IMG/VR virus record: IMGVR_UViG_3300018080_000460
Location: 1 to 29,796 of that record
From: a virus
Length of the DNA: 29,796 bases
Direction: 5' to 3' (one strand)
The notes below the pieces were generated by a model. It searched no databases, was not told the origin of the DNA, and worked only from the letters and a program-made list of their open reading frames with translations. Below are positions 1 through 4,420 of the stretch, piece after piece (position 1 is the stretch's first letter; the number at the start of each line of letters is the position of its first letter). The position numbers and the translations under genes are program-made.

Positions 1-1
1 G

Positions 2-268
2 ATGAAGTTTTTAACATTTGAAGAGATAAGAAATACGGAAAGATATGGAGATTGTAATGAAGTTAATTATGATTTAATATTTGAGGATATACAAGCAAAT
101 ATATTAAAAAAATACAAAAGAAAGAAGCCAAAGAAATATCCATTATGTATTTGTGGGCATTGTAAGTCAGATCATAAACGAATAGGAATTGGTGAATGTA
201 TTTGGTTCAACTGTAAATGTAAGAAATACAAAAGCGAACAATCTGCTTATAAGGAGGGTGATTTTTGA
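2..268 (+). CDS. Small Cys/His-rich putative zinc-binding protein (88 aa)
   Basis: The protein has a basic Lys/Arg-rich middle (about residues 36-46) followed by a compact cysteine/histidine cluster: C-x-C-G-H-C-x4-H, then a second half with C-x5-C-x-C near residues 66-73. This spacing suggests a small zinc-binding fold; such proteins are common in the early regions of tailed viruses and usually have no known function. The ATG is at the extreme left edge, so the true start could lie upstream, although the protein looks complete. It ends in a TGATG overlap with the next gene, and a strong AAGGAGG for that gene lies inside its last codons, so the two are probably translationally coupled. The specific role is unknown. 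Confidence 0.6.
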   Translation: MKFLTFEEIRNTERYGDCNEVNYDLIFEDIQANILKKYKRKKPKKYPLCICGHCKSDHKRIGIGECIWFNCKCKKYKSEQSAYKEGDF

Positions 269-444
269 TGAAAATAACAAAAAGTGAACTTTATCATAAG
301 TTACATGATGAATTATATAAGGCTCTCCCTCAAGTAGCTCATGATTGTGATGTTAGTGTAAGTGAAGCTATTTGTGATAAGTTTGACAAAAGGTATGATG
401 ATTTCCATAAAAAAGCTTCTGAAATAATTGAGGTGTATTTTTGA
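268..444 (+). CDS. Hypothetical protein (58 aa)
   Basis: ATG at 268 shares its A with the upstream stop (TGATG) and follows a strong AAGGAGG at 251-257, which makes it a convincing short gene. The translation starts MKITKSELYH and is mostly helical and acidic/basic mixed with two cysteines (CDVSVSEAIC). No recognisable domain. It ends with another TGATG overlap into the next gene, so it belongs to the same translationally coupled string of small early genes. Function unknown. Confidence 0.6.
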   Translation: MKITKSELYHKLHDELYKALPQVAHDCDVSVSEAICDKFDKRYDDFHKKASEIIEVYF

Positions 445-644
445 TGAAGCAAAGAGCAAAGCTATTAATTGAGTTTCCAGAATGGAAGAATGTGGCGGAA
501 TTAAAGATGCAACTTGCAAAGGAGGGTTATATTGTTGAATCATTTGCAGTATTGAATATACTCAAAGGTTTTATAATTCCAGAGGATTTTATGTTTGAAG
601 AAGAAAAGGATAATGGCACAGCACCTAAAAGCATGAGGTCGTAA
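444..644 (+). CDS. Hypothetical protein (66 aa)
   Basis: The ATG at 444 overlaps the preceding stop by one base (TGATG). A TTG three bases upstream is in frame but ATG is preferred because of the coupling and the GAGG about ten bases upstream. The protein begins MKQRAKLLIE, is amphipathic in its first half (PEWKNVAELKMQLAKEGY resembles a helix-turn-helix-like or ribbon arrangement) and ends in an acidic tail. I do not recognise the family. It sits between an unknown gene and a C2H2 zinc-finger gene in the early cluster. Confidence 0.55.
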   Translation: MKQRAKLLIEFPEWKNVAELKMQLAKEGYIVESFAVLNILKGFIIPEDFMFEEEKDNGTAPKSMRS

Positions 645-647
645 AAA

Positions 648-788
648 ATGAACTGGATTTATACTTGTATGGAATGTAATTTTTCCACAACTAATCAAAG
701 GGAATTTAGGATGCATCAAAGAATACATGAGGTAGGAAAGATAAAGAAAAAACAAAGAGTTCATAATGGTAACACAAAGATCAACTAA
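648..788 (+). CDS. Single C2H2 zinc-finger protein (46 aa)
   Basis: The translation from ATG 648 contains YTCMEC, twelve residues, then HQRIH: C-x2-C-x12-H-x3-H with the conserved aromatic/hydrophobic positions of a classical C2H2 finger (about residues 6-27), followed by a basic tail (KIKKKQR). C2H2 fingers of this type are a known hallmark of small DNA-binding regulators in archaeal viruses and are rare in bacteriophages. A DNA-binding regulatory role is therefore likely, but the target is unknown. The 3' end overlaps the following reading frame if that gene starts at 766. No strong Shine-Dalgarno site is visible, but the preceding stop is only 3 bases upstream, which fits coupling. Confidence 0.7.
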   Translation: MNWIYTCMECNFSTTNQREFRMHQRIHEVGKIKKKQRVHNGNTKIN

Positions 789-813
789 GGAAACAAAAGA
801 GGAAAGTAATTCA

Positions 814-1098
814 ATGATTGCCCCAAGCAAAAGGATAAGGGAAAAAGCGATACAGATATTAGAGAAGAATGATATAATGCTAATAAGCGCCCAACTTGGG
901 AACCTACATTTTATTGTTAGATCTCAAAGTGATAATGGTTGGTATGATGTATTCAGGACAAAAGGCAACTGGAGCTGTTATACTACTGGGATTAAGAAAG
1001 TTAATGGAAAAGAAGAGAAGTTTGGAAGGGAATTCAGAGAACCTGGCAAAAGTGCATATATTCTTGCATGCAAGGAATGGTTGGAAGGTATAAAATGA
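814..1098 (+). CDS. Putative degenerate SWIM-like domain protein (94 aa)
   Basis: I chose ATG 814 because GAGGAAAG lies just upstream (799-806); an in-frame ATG at 766 would give 110 aa but has no ribosome-binding site and overlaps the zinc-finger gene by 23 bases. The core resembles the SWIM layout: an aromatic strand (GWYDVFRTKGNWSCY) and, after a variable insert, a helix SAYILACKEWL that corresponds to the C-K-H-I-x-A helix of SWIM zinc fingers. However, the second Cys and the Cys/His of the helix are replaced, so a zinc site is unlikely to be intact. SWIM domains bind DNA or protein. Assignment is tentative. The stop overlaps the next ATG (ATGA). Confidence 0.45.
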   Translation: MIAPSKRIREKAIQILEKNDIMLISAQLGNLHFIVRSQSDNGWYDVFRTKGNWSCYTTGIKKVNGKEEKFGREFREPGKSAYILACKEWLEGIK

Positions 1099-1469
1099 CA
1101 AAGAATTTAAAGAATAATGTTGCGGCTATAAGAAACATGAACAAGCTTCATCCAAGTTTCAATCTACAAAAGAATGTATTAAAGATTCATAATGCTGAGA
1201 TTGATTCTCCTCATTTTTTACATGAACTTGCAAAGTTCTTATTATTATGGGAAGCAAGATCAAATAATCATATTGTATATACTGAAGCAATATTTAATAA
1301 CATGTCCAGGGCTGATCTTTATTTGGCTGATATTGATGAAGCTTGGGAAGTAACTTTATCAGAAAAAGATAAAAGCAAGAAAGAAAAAGAACAGAAATAT
1401 CCATGCTCAGTTTATTTTTTCAGCGCAGCATATGTTATAAAAAACTGGCTAAAAAAGCTTAAATTATAG
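1095..1469 (+). CDS. Putative PD-(D/E)XK-like nuclease-fold protein (124 aa)
   Basis: Start at ATG 1095 is favoured by the ATGA overlap with the preceding stop and a GGAAGG eight bases upstream. The sequence shows a helix ending in LLLWEARSNNH, then RADLYLADIDEAWEV, then SEKDKSKKEKEQKYP. An early Glu, an Asp before a strand, a following Glu and a downstream Lys before a Tyr is the pattern seen in restriction-endonuclease-fold proteins of viruses (E...D...E-x-x...K..Y). The lysine that normally sits two residues after the acidic residue is Thr here, so catalysis is uncertain. Small early-region nucleases or resolvases of this size are common in viruses. An unrelated helical protein cannot be excluded. 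Confidence 0.4.
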   Translation: MTKNLKNNVAAIRNMNKLHPSFNLQKNVLKIHNAEIDSPHFLHELAKFLLLWEARSNNHIVYTEAIFNNMSRADLYLADIDEAWEVTLSEKDKSKKEKEQKYPCSVYFFSAAYVIKNWLKKLKL

Positions 1470-1506
1470 AAAGGTTTAAATAGATGGAATGGTGAGATGA
1501 TAAATA
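1468..1506 (+). promoter_or_regulatory. Archaeal BRE/TATA promoter (early type)
   Basis: GAAAGG (BRE-like, purine-rich) directly precedes TTTAAATA (1475-1482). The first base of the TATA box lies 32 bases before the ATG at 1507, the spacing expected for a leaderless or nearly leaderless archaeal transcript. A weak GGTGAG (1491-1496) also lies upstream of that ATG. The box differs from the late-gene promoters of this genome in both its TATA and upstream sequence. Confidence 0.6.
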
Positions 1507-1623
1507 ATGGGCAAAAAAGATGAGTTATCTATTAATTGGTTTGGATTAAAATTTGATGATCTTAATAATAATCAAAAAAAGATTATAGAAGAGATCCATA
1601 AAAAAAATGGCAATATGTCCTAA
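1507..1623 (+). CDS. Hypothetical micro-protein (38 aa)
   Basis: This short frame starts at the ATG positioned for leaderless transcription from the TATA box at 1475-1482, and begins MGKKDELSINWFGLKFDDLNN. It overlaps the following zinc-ribbon gene by 17 bases in another frame. There is no recognisable domain. The case for it being real is the promoter geometry and the overlap style typical of this gene cluster; its length is too short for strong coding evidence. Confidence 0.45.
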   Translation: MGKKDELSINWFGLKFDDLNNNQKKIIEEIHKKNGNMS

Positions 1624-1741
1624 CTGTAAAGGTTTCATGGAAAACAATAATAAGTTTTGTAGTTTGAAATGTAGCAAAGAATATTCACCTACTAAAGATA
1701 AGAACTTTGAAGAAGTTAAACAGGGTTCATGGCCAACCTAG
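1607..1741 (+). CDS. Small zinc-ribbon/zinc-hook-like protein (44 aa)
   Basis: Translation from ATG 1607 gives MAICPNCKGFMENNNKFC followed by SLKCSKEYS: C-x2-C ... C-x3-C, the arrangement of a treble-clef or zinc-ribbon knuckle such as those in CPxC..FCS..C viral and archaeal proteins. It overlaps the previous micro-gene by 17 bases. The stop codon (1739-1741) forms part of the first hairpin of the structured region that follows. Probably a DNA- or protein-binding micro-protein; exact role unknown. Confidence 0.55.
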   Translation: MAICPNCKGFMENNNKFCSLKCSKEYSPTKDKNFEEVKQGSWPT

Positions 1742-1861
1742 CCCAATAGTGGCACATCACCTCTTATTCGGGCTGTGGACCCTTATATTAAACACACATC
1801 TGGGATGGACGGTGTTGTCCCTACCGTAAAAGGGGCATTTTTTACTAGGGGAGTATGTATA
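1740..1861 (+). other. Structured untranslated region with several hairpins
   Basis: No gene is visible between the zinc-ribbon stop and ATG 1862. The stretch has dense self-complementarity: AGCCCAATA (1740-1748) pairs with TATT-C-GGGCT (1765-1774) with one bulged C and an inner GTG/CAC; GGGAT (1802-1806) can pair with GTCCC (1817-1821), or alternatively ACGGT (1809-1813) with ACCGT (1823-1827); GTAAAA (1826-1831) pairs with TTTTAC (1840-1845). The alternatives are mutually exclusive, as in a switchable leader. The Shine-Dalgarno of the next gene (GGGGAG, 1849-1854) lies just after the last hairpin. A regulatory leader or small RNA is possible; function unknown. Confidence 0.4.
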
Positions 1862-2065
1862 ATGTTATATGAAAAGGAAAAAAATCTGAAAATGTCTCAA
1901 CTTATTGAGAAAGCTTTTATTAATGATTCTGTTATTACATTAACTCAGGCAAAAAACCTGTTAAATGATTTTAGGGAAATAACCCAGGCAAGACGAATTG
2001 GTATGAATATTGATCATATTGATATAGATTTTCTTGATACAAGATTCCAAATAAAGGGGAGATAA
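1862..2065 (+). CDS. Hypothetical protein (67 aa)
   Basis: ATG 1862 follows GGGGAG (1849-1854) at normal distance; a GTG at 1775 is in frame but would read through the structured leader and is less likely. The protein begins MLYEKEKNLKMSQLIEKAF, is mostly alpha-helical, with ITLTQAKNLLNDFREITQARR resembling a dimerising helix, and ends in a short strand. No recognised family. The following DUF1508 gene starts two bases after its stop with GGGGAG inside its last codons, so they are co-translated. Confidence 0.55.
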   Translation: MLYEKEKNLKMSQLIEKAFINDSVITLTQAKNLLNDFREITQARRIGMNIDHIDIDFLDTRFQIKGR

Positions 2066-2067
2066 AA

Positions 2068-2238
2068 ATGTTATATCTAGAAGTTTACAAAGATGCAAAA
2101 GATGAGTGGAGATGGAATATTAGGGCCAAGAACGGCAACATAATGGCCGATTCAGGTGAAGGGTACACTAGAAGGGGTAATTGTATCAAAGCTGTAAATA
2201 GAATAATCAAAGAGAATAAGTTTGATTTAATACTGTGA
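2068..2238 (+). CDS. DUF1508/YegP-like small protein (56 aa)
   Basis: The translation from ATG 2068 shows the DUF1508 pattern almost in full: YKDAKDEWRWNIRAKNGNIMADSGEGYT, then a helix with NCIKAVNRIIKENK. Features are the strand W-R-W-x-I-x-A, the turn K-N-G-x-I-M-A, S-x-E-G-Y, and the following helix. Members are short (about 55 aa per repeat, often tandem in bacteria such as YegP), and this is a single repeat. Their biochemical role is not established. GGGGAG lies seven bases upstream of the ATG. The gene sits between two unknowns in the early cluster. Confidence 0.75.
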   Translation: MLYLEVYKDAKDEWRWNIRAKNGNIMADSGEGYTRRGNCIKAVNRIIKENKFDLIL

Positions 2239-2245
2239 GGGATGA

Positions 2246-2503
2246 ATGATTTTATGTAATTTAGGAAAAAAGGAGTTTGTAGCAAAACCCCTCAGAATAA
2301 GAAAGCAGAAGAAAGGGGAAATTCTTTTATTTACATTACCTGGTGCATCAGCATCTCAACTTAGAGATTTCAAAAAAAGATTAAAGAAAGAATTGGCTAA
2401 AGAGTCACCATTAATTGTAACAAACATAAAAGAAATAATTATTGGAAATAAAAAGAAGTGGAAATCAAATGTCAGAAATACCAAACCCAACAGAAGAAGT
2501 TAA
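2246..2503 (+). CDS. Hypothetical basic protein (85 aa)
   Basis: ATG 2246 follows GAGG (2237-2240). A further in-frame choice is not obvious. The protein is strongly basic, with a strand-rich N-terminus (KEFVAKPLRIRKQKKGEIL), the segment LPGASASQLRDFKKRLKKEL (helix) and a Lys/Arg tail (KKKWKSNVRNTKPNRR). Basic charge suggests nucleic-acid contact, but no family is recognised. Its 3' end overlaps the start of the methyltransferase by 35 bases in another frame. Confidence 0.55.
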   Translation: MILCNLGKKEFVAKPLRIRKQKKGEILLFTLPGASASQLRDFKKRLKKELAKESPLIVTNIKEIIIGNKKKWKSNVRNTKPNRRS

Positions 2504-3755
2504 GATGCCGGAAATAACAATGATTGGTATTGAGAAGATAAAAGAGTATCCTATTAATGCAAAAACACATCCAGAGAAGCAAATAAAGAAATTGGAAGCT
2601 TCAATAACTGAGTTCGGATTCAATGTTCCTGTGGTAATAGACAAGTTTTTCAATATCATAGCTGGGCATGGGAGAATACTTGCAGCAAGGAACTTAAAAA
2701 TACCAAAGATCCCATGTATCATGGCAGAACATTTAACAAAGGAGCAAGTTAGAGCATACAGGCTTGCAGATAACAAAACTGCTGAATCCGACTGGGATTT
2801 TGAATTACTTAAGGTTGAATTTGAGGAATTGAAACATTTAGGTGCTGATTTGGAATCTACTGGATTTGATATGAAAGAGATAAATCCATTGATTTCCGGT
2901 GGAAAAAGAGGTCTAAATGAAGCTGCAGAAGAAGAGTTTGTTGAAGTTAATGCTTATGAAAGAGCAAAAAGCAAGACTAAGATACAGAAAGGGGACGTTT
3001 ACCTTCTTGGAGATCATAGAATTATGTGTGGAGATAGTACTAAATCAGAAGATGTTGGAATATTAATGCAAGATGAGATTCCTATCCTTATGGTAACAGA
3101 TCCACCTTATGGTGTAAATTATGATCCAAAATGGAGAGATGAAGCTGATAAGAAAGGATTACTAGGTAACAATTACCCCTCAAGAGCAATGGGGGAAGTA
3201 CCAAATGATGATATAATAGACTGGTCAGCAGCATATAAGCTGTTTAAAGGCGATATATGTTATGTATGGCATGCAGGTAAACACACAAAAGAAGTCTCAG
3301 AAAGCTTGCAAAAGTCTCAATTTGAGATCATTAATCAAATAATCTGGGTAAAACCTCACTTTATTCTTTCAAGAGACGATTATCATTGGAAGCATGAACC
3401 TTGTTTATATTGCGTCAGGAAAGGGAAAAAGCATAATTGGCAAGGGGACAGGTCACAAACAACAGTATGGGAAATAGCTGGAATGAACTGTTTCGGTGGT
3501 TCAAAGAAGAAAGAGGATGAGATGACAGGGCATGGCACTCAGAAGCCATTAGAATGCATGAGAATACCGATTATCAATAACACTTTAGAGAAAGATCTGG
3601 TATATGATCCCTTTGGAGGATCCGGAACAACACTTATTGCATGCGAGAAAATGGACAGAAAATGCCGGATGATGGAGATAGATCCAGTATATTGCCAGGT
3701 AATAATCGATAGATGGGAGAAATATACATCACAAAAAGCAGCAAAACTCAATTAA
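2469..3755 (+). CDS. ParB-like domain fused to beta-class DNA (N4/N6) methyltransferase
   Basis: 428 aa from ATG 2469 (a TTG 27 bases upstream is in frame but weaker). Residues about 14-110 form a ParB/sulfiredoxin-type domain: an N-terminal strand-turn (KIKEYPINAKTHPEKQI), IAGHGR at 65-69 and LAxNK near 100. The remainder is an amino-methyltransferase: DPPY at 211-214 is catalytic motif IV, and DPFGGSGTT at 380-388 followed by MEID at 402-405 is the SAM-binding motif I. Motif IV before motif I is the beta-class order of N4-cytosine/N6-adenine methylases. HGTQKP at 355-360 is also typical. ParB-methylase fusions are common in tailed viruses and probably modify viral DNA against host nucleases; the fused ParB part may help target or regulate it. 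Position next to the terminase fits modification around packaging. Confidence 0.9.
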   Translation: MSEIPNPTEEVKMPEITMIGIEKIKEYPINAKTHPEKQIKKLEASITEFGFNVPVVIDKFFNIIAGHGRILAARNLKIPKIPCIMAEHLTKEQVRAYRLADNKTAESDWDFELLKVEFEELKHLGADLESTGFDMKEINPLISGGKRGLNEAAEEEFVEVNAYERAKSKTKIQKGDVYLLGDHRIMCGDSTKSEDVGILMQDEIPILMVTDPPYGVNYDPKWRDEADKKGLLGNNYPSRAMGEVPNDDIIDWSAAYKLFKGDICYVWHAGKHTKEVSESLQKSQFEIINQIIWVKPHFILSRDDYHWKHEPCLYCVRKGKKHNWQGDRSQTTVWEIAGMNCFGGSKKKEDEMTGHGTQKPLECMRIPIINNTLEKDLVYDPFGGSGTTLIACEKMDRKCRMMEIDPVYCQVIIDRWEKYTSQKAAKLN

Positions 3756-3766
3756 AAAGGATAAAA

Positions 3767-4135
3767 ATGACAAAAATAACAATTAAGAAATTCAAGAAAG
3801 CAGTTCTTGGAACTGGGGGAGTTATAACATTAATAGCTCAAAAGCTGGGGTGCGAAGTTGGAGCAATATACAAGTTCCTTAAAAGGCACCCTCTTATGAA
3901 AGAAGTACTGGATCATGAAGACAGTAGTGTAACAGATCTTGCTGAGAATAAGCTTATTAAGAAGATTGAGGAAGGGGACTGGAAAGCTATCAAGTTCAGG
4001 CTAGATCGGAGAAGCGATAAATATACACCTAAGCAAGAGATCACCAGTTCTGGAAGCCAGGAAATAAGAATAAGCTCTGAAGAAGCAGAAGAGCATATTG
4101 AGAAGTTTTTGAAGAAAGATAAGAAAGGAAATTAA
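3767..4135 (+). CDS. terS: Putative terminase small subunit (122 aa)
   Basis: ATG 3767 follows AAAAGG; an upstream in-frame start at 3713 would overlap the methylase and lacks a ribosome-binding site. Residues 1-45 look like a helix-turn-helix: KFKKAVLGTGGVITLIAQKLGCEVGAIYKFLKRHP, as in small terminases that recognise the packaging site. A long helical centre (about 45-80; SVTDLAENKLIKKIEEGDWKAIKFRLDRR) follows; the phrase with ENxLxxxIxxGDxxAxxFxL is frequent in phage terminase small subunits just before the large subunit gene. It sits one gene position upstream of the large subunit, separated only by an RNA-coding interval. A different small DNA-binding protein is possible, but context makes TerS most likely. 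Confidence 0.75.
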   Translation: MTKITIKKFKKAVLGTGGVITLIAQKLGCEVGAIYKFLKRHPLMKEVLDHEDSSVTDLAENKLIKKIEEGDWKAIKFRLDRRSDKYTPKQEITSSGSQEIRISSEEAEEHIEKFLKKDKKGN

Positions 4136-4210
4136 AGCAGCGTGGTGTAATCAGGTTAATACAGGCAGTTCATGGCCCCCAGATTTGTGGTTCAAATTCA
4201 CTCGCTGCTA
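4136..4210 (+). tRNA. tRNA-like gene, anticodon CAU (Met/Ile2-type), imperfect stems
   Basis: The 75-base stretch folds as a cloverleaf: a perfect 7-bp acceptor stem (AGCAGCG, 4136-4142 with CGCTGCT, 4203-4209) and discriminator A4210; U8 (4143); D arm GTGT/ATAC with A14, G18G19 and A21 in the loop; T loop TTCAAAT (4191-4197). The 7-base anticodon loop is TTCATGG (4169-4175), reading CAU. Odd points are two mismatched pairs in the anticodon stem (GGCAG against CCCCC) and a T-T mismatch plus a G-U pair in the T stem. No CCA is encoded, which is normal in archaea. It begins directly after the TerS stop. It may be a working viral tRNA, a decayed copy or a tRNA-derived signal. Confidence 0.6.
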
Positions 4211-4213
4211 TAA

Positions 4214-4294
4214 ATGCAGGATATTTGGGTGCTTGATTCAGTAATGGTCAAGTGGGTTCAGCGTTTACCTGTTTTCCACCCAATCCAGTTGCAT
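4214..4294 (+). ncRNA. Compact tRNA-like structured RNA candidate 1 (ends in TCCA)
   Basis: TTGGGTG (4225-4231) pairs perfectly with CACCCAA (4277-4283), a 7-bp acceptor-like stem followed by T-CCA (4284-4287). Inside it, directly after the first strand, CTTGA/TCAAG (4232-4236 with 4248-4252) makes a 5-bp hairpin with an 11-base loop; the second half holds CAG/CTG (4259-4261 with 4269-4271) around a 7-base loop. The main stem can be extended outward by GGAT/ATCC and ATGCA/TGCAT (4214-4222 with 4283-4294), with bulges. This is too short for a canonical tRNA and lacks a T loop. It shares its plan with the next element. Expression and function are unknown. Confidence 0.4.
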
Positions 4295-4309
4295 CATATT
4301 CATGGTAAT

Positions 4310-4372
4310 GGAGAGGGACAAGTTCTATTGTCTCGTCACACCCCTATACACCTGTGGACCTCTCCACCACCA
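4310..4372 (+). ncRNA. Compact tRNA-like structured RNA candidate 2 (ends in ACCACCA)
   Basis: GGAGAGG (4310-4316) pairs perfectly with CCTCTCC (4359-4365), followed by A and an encoded CCACCA (4367-4372). Directly inside, GACAA/TTGTC (4317-4321 with 4328-4332) forms a 5-bp hairpin with loop GTTCTA; a second arm is formed by GTCACA (4335-4340) with TGTGGAC (4353-4359), with one bulged G. The three-way junction matches the preceding element (7-bp closing stem, immediate 5-bp hairpin, second arm, CCA-like end). It lies between the tRNA-like gene and the large terminase start. A conserved structured RNA, a packaging-related signal or a leader element are all possible. Confidence 0.4.
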
Positions 4373-4374
4373 TG

Positions 4375-4385
4375 TTTTTAATATA
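4375..4385 (+). promoter_or_regulatory. Possible TATA box for the large terminase gene
   Basis: TTTTTAATATA lies 46 bases before the ATG at 4421; initiation about 26 bases after its centre would leave a leader of roughly 14 bases. No Shine-Dalgarno site is evident before the ATG (AAATACA), which fits initiation on a short or absent leader. An 11-codon frame (4393-4428) overlaps the terminase start. The box is weaker and different from the three shared late promoters. Confidence 0.3.
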
Positions 4386-4420
4386 GGACATTATGAAAAA
4401 ACAAAATATAGATAAATACA

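Noticed and set aside
4136-4210. An attachment site made by integration into a tRNA gene
   Set aside because: No integrase, no second partial tRNA copy and no direct repeat can be seen in the window; the site lies inside a conserved viral gene order.
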